64,000 bases of DNA from Leptodactylus fallax (GCA_947044405.1 CAMRHE010000166.1:496001-560000), one strand, 5' to 3'; positions 22,601 to 34,786 are shown, counted from the stretch's first letter. Numbers and translations: made by a program. The notes: generated by a model not told the origin, from the sequence alone.

Positions 22601-22773
22601 GGAGAAAGAGAGCGATGGTACTGGCGGAATGACCTGAAAAATGCATATTGGTGATAGAAGGACACCTACCCCTCCACCTTGCCTATCCTCAGGTCTAGGG
22701 GTGTGTGAAAATTAGAGGCCATCATAACAGAGAGCAGCAGGGGACGAGGTGTTAGACTGTTTAATCCAGGTTT
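19688..22773 (-). mobile_element. L2 LINE, 5' truncated
   Basis: On the minus strand the element ends with GCGCTATATAAATAAA followed by an ATT repeat (19688-19713), the usual L2 tail. Upstream lie RT and part of the endonuclease region. Homology to the longer copy at 29092-32690 stops near 22773, so the 5' end is missing. It inserted into the Helitron-like repeat; matching repeat text resumes at about 22787. Confidence 0.85.
20177..21783 (-). pseudogene. L2 reverse transcriptase (broken)
   Basis: Pieces at 21783-21418, 21350-20385 and 20497-20177. Motifs include [26 protein letters not shown] (motif A) and [19 protein letters not shown] (motif B). The YADD catalytic box is absent: text passes from FQYQ directly to [10 protein letters not shown], where the other copy has [12 protein letters not shown]. 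The enzyme is therefore dead by deletion as well as by frame breaks. Confidence 0.85.
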
Positions 22774-23009
22774 CAGTTCACATTTCATTTACCAGGTTTC
22801 CATAACAACACAGCTATAAATAGACTGTACCTATACTGGACTGCCATACTAGATGTCAAGTGCAAAACTGTCCAATTTTTATGGGACCACTACACAAACT
22901 AAAAATGAAATATACCCGTGTGAAGCCAGCTCCTTCTGCTAGTAGCTTATAGTAAGCAGATTCAGCCAAGGTGGTCACAGTTAATGGCAGAATAAACAAT
23001 TGCATCTAA

Positions 23010-23160
23010 ATGGAGTCAGTCACAATTTTTTCCCATGAAATGGGACAATTGGCATAAGCCTCATGGGGTTTTTTGCCTTCCTCTGGATCAACACTATAGG
23101 GTTATAGGTTGGACTTGATGGACTGATGTTTTCATCCAACCTCATCTACTACATCTACTC
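23010..23160 (+). repeat. Frog-type dispersed repeat tail
   Basis: Contains TTTTTTGCCTTCCTCTGGAT and TTGGACTTGATGGACTGATG, a wording I know as an abundant repeat in amphibian genomic sequence, possibly a LINE 3' end. No ORF. It supports the host assignment; the family name is unknown to me. Confidence 0.5.
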
Positions 23161-25009
23161 ATCCGGTCTCCATCTGGATGTGACTGCTATGAAAAATTTT
23201 CCTGGCAAACATTTGTCTCTGCAGAGCGTGCACCACACAGTAATAATGACACTTTAGTCCCCTCATAATAGCCATGCCACTTTTGTGTTCCACACAGTAA
23301 AAGTATCAATATACAGTCGCAATGCCCCCTGAGTGCCCTCCACGTAGTAATGTCACCTCCCAACCTAATACAAGTCTTGACCATGCTCACATCTTACACC
23401 CTTCCCTCCTACGGTGCCAGAATGACACTGGTTGTAACACTAAGTTTGGTGGAGACTGCAAAAAAACAAAAAGCAAAACATTATTACCACCAGCATCCAA
23501 CTCGTGCCTCACCCTTATTGAACCTCTAGTACCTAGAAGAACATGACACTGTCCTTTGGTATGTAGGCATTCAATGGTGTGCTGGCTCAACAATTAACAA
23601 AATATCATGTCTTCAACCCCTGAATCAATTACAGGTCTTTAGCATGCGCCAACCGCGACATTGAAGAAGGAAACTGCATTTTTAGGCTTTGTTTACACTA
23701 CTGTTTACAAAAGAAGTCACAACACACTGATGTGTCCAGTAAAGGGGGCATTACACTCTGTGGGGGCCATTAAATGGGACATTATACCATGTGGGTGCTA
23801 GCAAAGGGGACAAAGGGGCATTATAATGTGTGCTAGTAAAGCCCCTCATCTGCAACTTCTGATTTCTCGAGAGGGGGAGTGGTAGGTTAGTCGTGATGTT
23901 TAATTTTTGATTGCCCCAAAGAGGGAACCCAGTCAAAAGTTGGTTGTAAAGCCCTGTCTTTACTAGATAACCCCTGCATGAACCCATCATACAACAAATA
24001 TCATCAGTGTTGGATGATATACATTGATTTATAATGAGATCCATTGTGCTTTCAGACATTGTGCTTTCAGAACAAGAAGCTGTTTCTTTCCATCAAACTG
24101 CCAAGGCTGCCAATGGAGCTTCTCACAAAAGTGAGAACAGAGGTCTATGTAGTTTCTTGCTTCAGTAAGCTGTATCACTGATCAGTGGTTTTCACCAGAT
24201 TGCTCTTGTATTACTCTATAATTGTTTTTGGAGTCAATGCATTAGTTTATAACTACAACAAAAACACCTGCAACCATTCTTAGCTTCAAACACCAATTGT
24301 TGCCAAAATTGGTAATTCTCCAGTAGTCAAAAGGTTAGAGTGCACCTGAAGTAACGGCAGGTCTCCACTTAATTTAGACATCTTTTAATGGAGAAGCCTG
24401 GTGAACTATGGGAACTTGTGTCAGAAGGGGTACTATGCCTTGAGATTGCCTTTGCAGGCCACCTTTTAGTGTACGGTGGCTATACATGCTCTACTAAGGA
24501 TTCTGGAAAAATAATATGGGTCTTTCTTCCTTTTGGAGGAGATACGCTGGTTTGGCTTTAATCCCAGATGATGCAACTAGGTTTTCTGGAAAATTAGGTA
24601 TTGCTCTATAGAGAAGGTGGCACTAGAGCAAGTTTTCATTTTTCCACCAAGGAGGACTTATTTATCTGAACTTGTGGCGCTGCTAATGACTAGCTATTTG
24701 TGAGGAAATGGTTTTGTTCTCTTAAGATGTTCAATATGTGTTCACTCTCCTTTTGACACCCTTCCACATATATAAGGAGTGCATAACTAAGACACTGTGA
24801 AAAGAGAGAGTGTTTATTAATGATAATAGCTAGGAGAAAAGAAAGTACACAAGCAAGTAACACACTGAGCCTAATCTGATATCAGATATACTAATGTCAG
24901 ATACTTGTAATGAAATGATATATTGTCACACACTGTATACACAACCACCCGATGTGCAGCGTGGTTGCAGTTTCCAGCTGTGTCCTTTATCAGTCATAAC
25001 CACAAGGCT

Positions 25010-25010
<1 letters not shown>
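23161..25010. other. No gene recognised
   Basis: AT-rich intergenic sequence. Near 23740-23840 a few imperfect units of a GGGGGCATTATAAT-type repeat echo the minisatellites elsewhere in the window. The short open frames show no domain. Confidence 0.5.

Positions 25011-25012
<2 letters not shown>

Positions 25013-25053
<41 letters not shown>
25013..25053. repeat. (TA)n tract left of the LTR element
   Basis: About 20 AT units just before the 5' LTR. A similar tract directly follows the other end (28438-28480), as if the element inserted into a TA microsatellite, which hides any short target duplication. Confidence 0.85.
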
Positions 25054-25057
<4 letters not shown>

Positions 25058-25060
25058 GTA

Positions 25061-25481
25061 TGTGAACCTAGAGGGCGCTAGGGAGCGACCCAGGCCAGCC
25101 CTGAAAAGGCCCTCAGCCACACCTTTGGATGTGGCGCATAACTCCAGAAGGGCTGGAGTATCCTGCAGGGAGCAGGAGATGGTGGACCAGCTAAGGACAG
25201 AGAGAGAGGCTCTGTCCCAGAAGGGCTAGGGTCCACAGGGGACTGTTGCTGGAGCTGAGCAATAGTCAGGACAGTTAGGGGCTCAAGGAGTCAGTTAGTG
25301 CCCTAATTGTGGCCTAGGTTTTTTATTGTTTTGCTATGTTGCAGTTAAGCTGAATAAAGCCACTTTTATTTTACACTTGGACCGTCTGAACGCTATCTTT
25401 CCGGCGCCCAGTACCACGAACCACCACTGTCCGGACCAGGAGTCGACCGCCATTTTGAGACTAATTCCCCAAGTTGTCACA
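25061..25481 (+). repeat. 5' LTR
   Basis: Begins TGTGAACCTAGAGGGCGC and ends GTTGTCACA, giving TG...CA borders with TGTGA/TCACA symmetry. An AATAAA signal is at 25353-25358. The segment 25348-25481 is repeated at 28304-28437. The left border is inferred from the TG symmetry because the flank is repetitive. I cannot tell Ty3/Gypsy from another LTR superfamily without pol. Confidence 0.7.
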
Positions 25482-25483
25482 TA

Positions 25484-25501
25484 TGGTGCTACGGATTCGG
25501 G
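25484..25501 (+). other. Possible tRNA primer-binding site
   Basis: TGGTGCTACGGATTCGGG lies 2 nt after the LTR. It begins TGG as needed to pair with a tRNA CCA end. I could not match it to a specific tRNA from memory, and full-length complementarity seems unlikely. Confidence 0.4.
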
Positions 25502-26078
25502 CATAATGAGATCCACGCAAGTCCTGGAAGACAAGTGGACTGCAGTACTGCTAAGTGTGCACTGTGGTCTACAGCTGGAAGAAATCTGTGATTTCAACTG
25601 AGAAGCCCAGGAAGGGGTGAGTGAATTGCAACATAGCAAAGTGTGTGCAAAAACTGGTGAAAGTAAAACTCTGGATGAGGAATCCAGGGAATGGACTTTG
25701 TGTATACTGTGGTACAGAAGTCTGTAAAGTGCTTGCTGTTGGCAAGAAAGTAAGCAATGTGTGTAGAAGCTGGATATTGCAAACAGTCTATGTAAAAGGC
25801 CATGGTGCCATGTTGGTGTTTTCTGTGGAAGACAGAAGAAAATGCTGGTTGTTGTAGTGCCACATAAGTTAACTGTTTGAATACATGTGACTGCAGAAGA
25901 TAGCAAAAAAAAAGTTGCTGCCGGTTGAACCCAAGGTTGCTGTGGAATATTGTGTAATCTTGTTAGTAAACCATGGGCAAGAAAAAGAGAATTTCAGCTT
26001 GTAAAAAAGCAGATAAGTTATGCACAGGTTTATTAGTGCAGCAGTCCGAATGCAGAGAGACAAAACTCGAAACAGAGC

Positions 26079-28097
26079 ATGTGGAATGCAAGTAAAGATA
26101 AAGGGTTGCATGACGGTGACTCAATTTTTCTAAAGCACCTCTGTTCTATGATGGAATATGTCCCTGCTGACTGTATATCTCATACTGGAGTGCATCAAAG
26201 CGCCAAAGATGAAAATATTATGGTGCAGCAGCTTCAAGTTGAGAATAAAACCATCAGGTTCATGTATGAGAATGAAATATCTGATTGGAAATGGCAACTT
26301 TTGGTATCAGAAAGAGAGAACCTTAAGTTAAAGGCAGAGCTTGACTCTATGAAGAGGTTATATCCTAGTCATTGTGAAAATGTGATACTGGGTTTGCCTG
26401 GAATGGACTGTGTCACTAAGAAGGAGTTTGCTGAAATGAAATGTTCTCTATCTAATAAATTAATACAGAGTGTAGAGCAAAAGCAAGTGCTTGAGAAGCA
26501 ATTGCAGGATTTAAAGGAGCAGCATGTTCAAGACTCCATTGCCAAAGAGAGTGTCATTGAAAAATTAAGAGATGACCTTGAAACTGCTAAACATGAGAGA
26601 AGTGAATTTTTGCAGAGTCAGTCAGAATGTCTGGATGACCAAGTCAGGATGTGTGCAAAACTTTCGGCTGCATTAACTGACAAAGAAAATGAAATTGCCG
26701 AGCTGAGGAAGTATGTGTCTGACCGAGAGAGTGATTTAGAATCTGTAGTGCAGACATTTCAGTCAGAGCAAAACTTGTATCAGGTTCGCCTAAATGGTGA
26801 AATCCATGAATGGCGAAGCAGAGCTGGAGTTCTGGAACAAAGAGAAAGGGAACTCAAAGCTAGAATATGTAGCCTGGAGAGGGCACTGTCAGGATCTTGT
26901 GAAGATAATGAGAAGTTGTCTGTTTTGGTGCAAAATAAAGACAAAGAATTGATGGAGATGTCGTCTGTCCATGCTCAGAAAGTGCAAACCTTACAGGAGA
27001 GTCACAAAAAAGTAGAGACTCAACTTCAAGAGCTGCAACTAAAAGTCACAGAAGGGGACAGGTTTCAAGCAGAACTGCTAGACAAGGCAAACAGACTACA
27101 GGTGGAATTGAATAATGTCACAGGGCATCTTTCTCAAGCAGACAGCAAGTTTATCAAACTTTCCAAAGATTTTTCTACACTAGAATCTCAGCTTCAGGAC
27201 ACTCAGGAACTTTTGCAAGAAGAAACTTGTCAGAAGCTTGACCTTAGTACAAAACTAAAACAAATGGAAGATGAGAAAAGTGGTTTCCTTAAGCTACTAG
27301 AGGAAGAGGAGATAGCAAAAAGAGATTTGACAAAGCAGATTTCAACACTACAGGCTCAGGCGACTGATATGAAGAAAAAAATGGAGGAGAAGGTTGCTGC
27401 TTATGACAAACTTGAGAAGATGAAAATTAGACTGCAGCAGGAACTAGAAGATGTAGGTGTAGACCGTGATCATCAACGTCGGATTGTGTCAAATTTGGAA
27501 AGGAAGCAGAAAAAGTTTGATCAGCTGCTTGGTGAAGAGAAGACTCTTTCTGCTAGATATGAAGAAGAACGTGACTGTGCTGAAGCAGAGGCTTGTGGAA
27601 AAGAGACCAAAGCTCTTGCCTTGGCTCGCTCCCTAGAAGAGGCCATTGAATTGAAGGCCGAGTTAGAGAGGCTCAACAAGCAACTGCACACTGAAATGGA
27701 GGATTTGGTTAGCTCCAAGGATGAAGTTGAGAAAAACTTGGAATCTGTGCAGATATTGTATGAGAACAAAGCTAATGCTTGTGACAAGCTGGAAAAGGCC
27801 AAGAGAGAATTGGACCTCCAGACAGAAGATATGAAGATTCAGTTTGAGGGAAACCTGTCTAATTTATCTGCTGAGATTGTAGATCTAAAAATGCTTGTTG
27901 CTAAACTAAAGGTGCAAGTGAACAAGCAGGAGGAAATTGCACGCATCAAGAAACAGCTGGAGTTTCAGATGGATCAAGTGAAGCGTGAGTCAAAAATAAA
28001 GTTGGAAGAGCGCACTTTTCAGATTGAACAGTTAAAAACCGAAGTGGAATCTAAGAGAAGAATCGGATCGATTGCAGCAGTCTTTATCCAATACTGA
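26079..28097 (+). CDS. Coiled-coil ORF with myosin-rod-like segment
   Basis: First ATG in a frame with an upstream stop at 26034; 672 residues, uninterrupted. Nearly the whole protein after residue 60 is predicted coiled coil by its heptad-like Leu, Glu, Lys and Gln pattern. Residues about 320-600 closely resemble vertebrate non-muscle myosin II heavy chain (MYH9/MYH10 type): [62 protein letters not shown] and [12 protein letters not shown]. Relative to my recollection of MYH9, about 28 residues are missing between MKKKMEE and KVAAYD. Residues 60-320 are coiled coil I cannot assign. There is no motor domain, RNA-binding Cys-His box or enzyme motif. A one-base shift near 28058 cuts off further coiled coil in the next frame. 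Whether it is expressed is unknown. Confidence 0.75.
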   Translation: MWNASKDKGLHDGDSIFLKHLCSMMEYVPADCISHTGVHQSAKDENIMVQQLQVENKTIRFMYENEISDWKWQLLVSERENLKLKAELDSMKRLYPSHCENVILGLPGMDCVTKKEFAEMKCSLSNKLIQSVEQKQVLEKQLQDLKEQHVQDSIAKESVIEKLRDDLETAKHERSEFLQSQSECLDDQVRMCAKLSAALTDKENEIAELRKYVSDRESDLESVVQTFQSEQNLYQVRLNGEIHEWRSRAGVLEQRERELKARICSLERALSGSCEDNEKLSVLVQNKDKELMEMSSVHAQKVQTLQESHKKVETQLQELQLKVTEGDRFQAELLDKANRLQVELNNVTGHLSQADSKFIKLSKDFSTLESQLQDTQELLQEETCQKLDLSTKLKQMEDEKSGFLKLLEEEEIAKRDLTKQISTLQAQATDMKKKMEEKVAAYDKLEKMKIRLQQELEDVGVDRDHQRRIVSNLERKQKKFDQLLGEEKTLSARYEEERDCAEAEACGKETKALALARSLEEAIELKAELERLNKQLHTEMEDLVSSKDEVEKNLESVQILYENKANACDKLEKAKRELDLQTEDMKIQFEGNLSNLSAEIVDLKMLVAKLKVQVNKQEEIARIKKQLEFQMDQVKRESKIKLEERTFQIEQLKTEVESKRRIGSIAAVFIQY

Positions 28098-28303
28098 ACA
28101 GTCGGCATCTGCCCTATCTTCAAAGCTGGCAGCACTAGAAGCTGAGAGAGACTCGCTGCAGAACCTGTTAACCTCTAAAGAATCAGAGCTGCAAGGTGCA
28201 CTAGTAAAAAGTGAGATGGGAGCTGCTCAGAAAAATGTGGCAGTGAAGAAAGTTCTGGAGCTGGAATCAGAGATTTGTGCGCTACAGAAGATTTGTGCGC
28301 TAC
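28098..28303 (+). pseudogene. Frameshifted C-terminal coiled coil
   Basis: In the +1 frame the coiled coil continues from about 28060 ([29 protein letters not shown]) to 28303 and runs directly into the LTR remnant. The parent protein was therefore longer by about 75-80 residues than the current ORF. Just before the junction an 18-bp unit ending TTTGTGCGCTACAG occurs twice in tandem (about 28268-28303), perhaps a template-slip scar. Confidence 0.65.
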
Positions 28304-28434
28304 AGCTGAATAAAGCCAGTTTTATTTTACACTTGGACCGTCTGAACGCTATCTTTCCGGCGCCCAGTACCACGAACCACCGCTGTCCGGACCAGGAGTC
28401 GGCCGCCATTTTGAGACTAATTCCCCAAGTTGTC

Positions 28435-28437
<3 letters not shown>
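28304..28437 (+). repeat. 3' LTR remnant
   Basis: These 134 bases match 25348-25481 with three substitutions seen. They start just before AATAAA and end TTGTCACA. The upstream LTR part (25061-25347 equivalent) is absent, so coding sequence abuts the polyadenylation-signal region. Confidence 0.85.

Positions 28438-28480
<43 letters not shown>
28438..28480. repeat. (TA)n tract right of the LTR element
   Basis: About 21 TA units, immediately after the LTR end; pairs with 25013-25053. Confidence 0.88.
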
Positions 28481-28486
<6 letters not shown>

Positions 28487-28489
28487 CAC

Positions 28490-29090
28490 ATAATAAGGAC
28501 ACATGTGCTAGTGATGTGCTATACATACTGCAATATTACATCTGTAAATTTAGTGCACATTTCTGTGCACATATCCATTTATTTTTTTACATCCAAAATT
28601 GGATCAAAATATGTTTTCCTTTATACTTTCTCTGTAGGGCCCAATGCAATATGCTTCAAAATTGTACAACACCTAACAAAAGTGAAAATAAAATATAAGA
28701 TAATTAATAACGACAACACCTCTTTATATGCCTAATATGATATATTAGGCACACGACAGTTTACCTATGCCAGGTCTGTGGATAAACATGGATGATATCT
28801 GTGTGCCACCCATGCCTCCACTGACCCATTCATTTACTTCAGTGAGCCTGGGATGCCAAACAGGAATAGGACCTGTCCTGAGTTTTGCCATGGATCATAG
28901 TCCCATACACAGGCCTGTACTAGAGATGAACAAACCTCGCAAGATTCATTCCAGGTTTGGGTTCGGCAGGTTGGGTGCCTGATTCGATTCAGGACGAACA
29001 AGTTTGGTACAAACAATACCTTAAGGTCGGGGCACCATGCGGCACAAACCACAGCATTTTACAGTTCCTGCAAAGTGGATGGGATTCTAA
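28490..29090. other. No gene; frog-like dispersed repeat
   Basis: Around 28925-29010 the text ACTAGAGATGAACAAACCTC followed by TTTGGGTTCGGCAGG resembles a dispersed repeat common in frogs. No credible coding frame. Confidence 0.45.
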
Positions 29091-29508
29091 TAATAATAAT
29101 AATAATAATAATACATTTTATTTATATAAAGCTAACATATTCCGCAGCACTGTACAATTTGTAGGATTCAAGTACAGACAGAAAAAAGATACATTACAAA
29201 GAAATAGTCAATTCACACACTGGGACTAAGGGCCCTGCTCGCAAGAGCTTACAATCTATGAGGTAGAGGGGGTGACACAAGAGGTAGCAGGAGCGGCATC
29301 AGAGGTACAGAGGTAGCATTGCTTATACAATGGTCAGACAATTTTATAATAGAGGTTACTGTCAATACACATATATAAAGCTGTATGAGCCATCACCAGT
29401 CGTGTCCTTTAACGTGCAGACGGTGCCTCGACATATAAAGTTAGTCTCATACGGCATCATATCCTGTAAGGTAATATGGGAGTGTGAACAGAGTAGGTTT
29501 TAGGGAAT

Positions 29509-31342
29509 CTAACTACAGAAGGGTTTACATAAGGAGTTGTGATAGGCCTGTCTGAAAAGATATGTCTTTAGTTTGCGCTTGAAGCTGTGGAAATTGGGGG
29601 TTAATCTAATAGTCCGGGATAGAACATTCCAGAGAAGTGGTGCAACTTGGGAGAAGTCTTGTATACAAGCGTGGGAGGTTCTGATAATAGAGGATGTTAG
29701 TCTTAGGTCATTGAGTGAATGGAGAGTACGGGTTGGGCGATAGACAGAGATGAGGGAGGAAATGTAGGGATGTGCAGCATTATGAAGAGTCTTGTGGATG
29801 AGGGTGATTAAGTTTATATTGTAATCTGTATTGAATAGGCAGTCAATGTAGTGACTGACACAGACCGGAGGCATCGCTGTAGTGTCTAGACTGATGAGCC
29901 TGGCCACGTCATTCAGAATAGATTGTAGAGGGAAGAGTTTAGTAAGGGGAAGACCGATTAGTAGGGAGTTACAGTAGTCAAGGCGAGAGTGAATCAGGGC
30001 AACAATAAGTGTCTTTAGTGTATCTGTGGTAAGGAAAGGGCGGATTCTGGAGATATTTTTGAGGTGGAGATGATATGAGAGTGCGGGTGATTGGATATGG
30101 GGGGTGAAGGAAAGGTCTGAGTCAAACATAACCCCGAGGCAGCGAGCATACTGCCTAGGAGTTATGGTAAGGCCGGAGACTGCAAAGGAAATATCAGGGA
30201 CAGATCTATTAGATGGTGGAAATAGCAGTAATTCAGTCTTTGAGAGATTCAGTTTCAGATAGAGCGAAGACATAATATTTGAGACAGCTGAGAGACAGTC
30301 ACTGGTGTTCTGTATTAGAGCAGGGGTGATGTGACGAGATGACGTATATAATTGGGTGTCATCAGCATAAAGATGGTACTGGAAGCCAGATCTAGTGATG
30401 GTTTGTCCAATGGGGGCTGTGTAGAGGGAGAAGAGCAGGGGACCTAGGACCGAGCCCTGAGGAACCCCAATGGCAAAGGGAAGAGGGGAAGAAACAGAGC
30501 CCGCAAATGATACACAGAAAGTGCGGTCAGAGAGATAAGAGGAGAACCAGGAGAGAGTGGTGTCCGTAAGGCCGACAGAGCGGAGCATAGTGAGGAGTAG
30601 TTGATGGTCAGCAGTGTCAAATGCTGATGAGAGATCTAGAAGAATAAGAAGAGAGAAGTCACCTTTGGATTTAGCCGTCAGGAGATCATTGAAGACTTTG
30701 GTGAGGGCCATTTCAGTAGAGTGCAGAGTTCGGAAACCAAATTGTAAGGGTTCAAGAAGAGAGTTAGCAGAAAGATAGCGGATCAAATGAGAATAGACCA
30801 AACGTTCCAAGATTTTGGAGATGAAAGGGAGGTTATAGACAGGTCAATAGTTAGCAGCACAGGACAGGTCAAGGGAGGGTTTCTTCAATAGAGGGGTTAT
30901 GACAGCATGTTTTGAAAGAGGATGGGAAAATTCCAGAAGAGAGAGAGAAAGAGAGGTTAAATATTTTAGTAAGGTAAGTCGAGACAGCAGGCGACAGAAA
31001 CTGGAGAAGGTGTGAGGGGAAAGGGTCACTACTGCAGGTTGTAGGGCGAGAAGAAGAGAGTAGCTGATATACTTCCTCCTCTGTAACAGGTTCAAAAGAT
31101 GAGAATGAACAGTCTGAAGTGCAGCTGGTGAGGGGGTCAGTGCCACCTGGGGATTGGGCAGTTATTTTCTGACGGATCTTATCAATTTTGTCATGAAAAT
31201 AAGTGGCCAGGTCATCTGCACTAAGGTCTGTGAATGGCATCTGCACCTTGGGGGGTGAGTAAGGAGTGAAAAGTTTCATAGAGCCTTTTAGGGTTACAGG
31301 AGAGAGAAGAGATGAGAGCGGTAAAATTGGCTTGTTTGGCAA
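29509..31342 (-). pseudogene. L2 reverse transcriptase, few lesions
   Basis: A 433-codon open stretch (30810-29509) holds [16 protein letters not shown] (motif A), [19 protein letters not shown] (motif B), LYADDTQLY (motif C) and the thumb region. Upstream, frames 31342-30869 carry DLATYFHDKIDKIR and VTEEEVYQLL. The frame is broken by a TGA near 30847, where the usual Arg codon CGA appears changed by a CpG transition, and by a shift near 30960. The RT motifs are intact. Confidence 0.85.
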
Positions 31343-32117
31343 GGTGAAGGACGTAATTATAGGTTTTCAGTATAAATTTAAAGTGGAGGAAGTCTGCAGG
31401 TGTACGTGATTTTCTCCACAGATGTTAAGCACACCTTGAGCACCGCTGAAGAAAACGTGTCTGTGGCGTCTGCCAGGGCTGCTGCCTCCTGCGTCTAACT
31501 TTTCAAGTGGAGGGGGGAGCTGCCTCATACAATGCACTCTTAATGGTTTCATTATAGTGACTGGTGGCCAGATTGGGGCAGGAGAGTGAAGAGATGGGGG
31601 ACAGAGAGGACTGTAGACTATATGAGAGGTGCTGGGTGTTAATCGCACGTAAATTCCTATATGTATGATGAGTAGGTGTGTCCTGTGAAGCAGAGGAAAT
31701 ACTGATGGTGAGCGACAGAAAGTTATGGTCGGAGAGTGGCAGAGAACAGTTAGTAAATTTAGAAACTGTGAGGAGTTGATGGAAGACAAGATCAATGGTG
31801 TTGCAATCTACATGTGTGGCAGAAGAGGAAAGTTATGAAAGACCAAAAGAAGTGGTTATTGAGAGAAACTGTGAGGCAGCTGGGAAGACTGGGATGTCAG
31901 TGGGTATGTTAAAGTCACCCATGATGAGGGTAGGAATTTCACTGGATAAAAAGAAGGGAAGCCAAGAAGCAAAGTGATCCAGGAATTGGTAGGGGAAGCC
32001 AGGTGGACAGTAGATCACAGCTACACATAAGGAGAGTGGGCGGAAAAGTCTGATACCATGGACTTTAAATGATGGGAATGTGAGTGAGGGTACCAGTGGG
32101 ATGGCCTGAAAAGTGCA

Positions 32118-32648
32118 CTACGGTGACAGAAGTAAACTTACCCCTCCACCCTTCCTGTTGTCAGGCCTGGAAGTGTGTGAGAATTGTAGGCCACCATGAG
32201 ACAGAGCAGCAGGGGAGGCCGTATCAGACTGCTGGATCCAGGTTTCAGTAAGGGCAAGCATATTGAGAGATATACTGAGGAATAAGTCATTAATATATTC
32301 TAGTTTATTACACACTGAGTGGGCGTTCCAGAGAGAAGCGTTAAAAGAGACAGGAGAAAGATAAGGAGAGGGAACACGGTAAATATTGATTAGGTTTGTA
32401 GGATTCCTATGTGTACAGGAAGAGGAAGAATTAGGGAAAGAAGGAGGGCCAGGGTTAGGAGAGATGTCCCCAGTAGCTAGGAGGAGCAAAATGGACAGAG
32501 ACTGAAGGTGGTTCAGTGATTTATGTGGATGTTTGGTTTCACTGCTAAAAGAAGTATAGGGGTTAGGGTGGTTAAAGAGAGTGAAAAGTGTGTGATTGCT
32601 GTACATGGAGAAAGGCAGAAGAGAAGGACTGATATGGATAGTGTGCAC
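32118..32648 (-). pseudogene. L2 N-terminal region with 2A-like motif and endonuclease start
   Basis: The frame opens with GTG; the first in-frame ATG is residue 15. Residues 60-68 read GDISPNPGP after LLLLAT (32445-32471), matching the ribosome-skipping 2A ending NPGP preceded by a hydrophobic stretch. Ser replaces the commoner Glu of the DxExNPGP consensus. From about residue 100 the apurinic-type endonuclease begins: LWNAHSVCNKL and ALTETWIQ. A further piece at 32018-31833 contains LIMGDFNIP. 2A-like sequences are known in this position in non-LTR elements. Confidence 0.75.
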
Positions 32649-32911
32649 GGGTAGTAAAGATGGAGGGAAAGTCTGCAGTTAGACAATTGCTAAGATGTTA
32701 AGTGACAGTGCAACTATATCATACCATGTGTTAAAGCGTGTTCTTTTGGTTTTAAGTTTACCTGGTGTTCTTCCATGGTGTTCTTGTCTCGTGCCCTGTC
32801 TAAGTGCCATGTGTAAGTGCACTTTGGTTAATATGTACTTAGGTTAAGACGGACACTGCATTAGAAAATGCCCCCCTGCATTGGAAATACTTCCCCCATA
32901 AGCTGTATCTA

Positions 32912-34514
<1,603 letters not shown>

Positions 34515-34786
34515 TACTTATATAGGGAAGTAGAGCTTCAAAACTAGCTCTAATTTAAGTTGTTAACTAATTAATCAACAAACTGTTGTGATTTCCAAGA
34601 CCGTTGCGGCTATTTATCTAACTTCTAGCTCTCTAAGGCAAACACAGCTGAAGTTATGTCAAAGTGAAAGTGTCATTATTATACTCTGGGGTCTCTGCAG
34701 AGCGGCCGCCATCTTTAAAGACCTGGCATCCGCTGTAATAGTACGGTGGATAGCAAAATGCCATTGAGAGATAGATAATATATATA

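Larger units (their letters stand above)
16600..22942 (+). mobile_element. Helitron-like non-autonomous sequence, interrupted
   Basis: A dispersed block with text such as CACCAAATTTGGCACACAGG (from about 16673) and several diverged copies of a roughly 100-bp unit containing TTTACACCAGGTTTCCATAGC. Copies near 16905-17005 match 19580-19690, and 18507-18560 matches 22790-22845. The right edge ends CTAG followed by T (22939-22943) after a CGTGTGAAGCC segment, resembling Helitron 3' ends (hairpin then CTRR, inserted before T). The hairpin is imperfect and the 5' end is not found. Tc1, a small DNA transposon and an L2 have inserted into it. Confidence 0.4.
25061..28437 (+). mobile_element. LTR retroelement carrying a captured coiled-coil ORF
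   Basis: A 421-bp 5' LTR (TGTGAACC to TTGTCACA) is followed after 2 nt by a possible primer-binding site, about 575 bp of leader, a 672-codon coiled-coil ORF, and a 134-bp remnant of the 3' LTR. The two copies of the shared 134 bp differ at 3 positions by eye. I see no protease, RT, RNase H or integrase motif. Part of the ORF resembles the rod of non-muscle myosin II heavy chain without introns. The simplest reading is a non-autonomous element that acquired processed host coding sequence, mobilised by enzymes supplied in trans. The 3' LTR lacks its upstream part, so the copy is rearranged. Confidence 0.65.
29092..32690 (-). mobile_element. L2 LINE, nearly full length
   Basis: The minus-strand 3' tail has TATATAAATAAAATG-like text and an ATT repeat at 29092-29115. 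The body carries, in order, a 2A-like motif, endonuclease pieces and a long RT segment. It is the longest of the L2 copies here (others at 19688, 37377 and 44033). The 5' boundary near 32690 is estimated from where recognisable L2 sequence ends. Confidence 0.85.

Noticed and set aside
25484..25501. Assigning the primer site to a specific tRNA
   Set aside because: Complementarity could not be matched to any tRNA 3' end I know with confidence.
26079..28097. Reading the coiled-coil ORF as a functional resident myosin gene
   Set aside because: No motor domain, no introns, and LTR sequence abuts both sides; only part of the rod is present.
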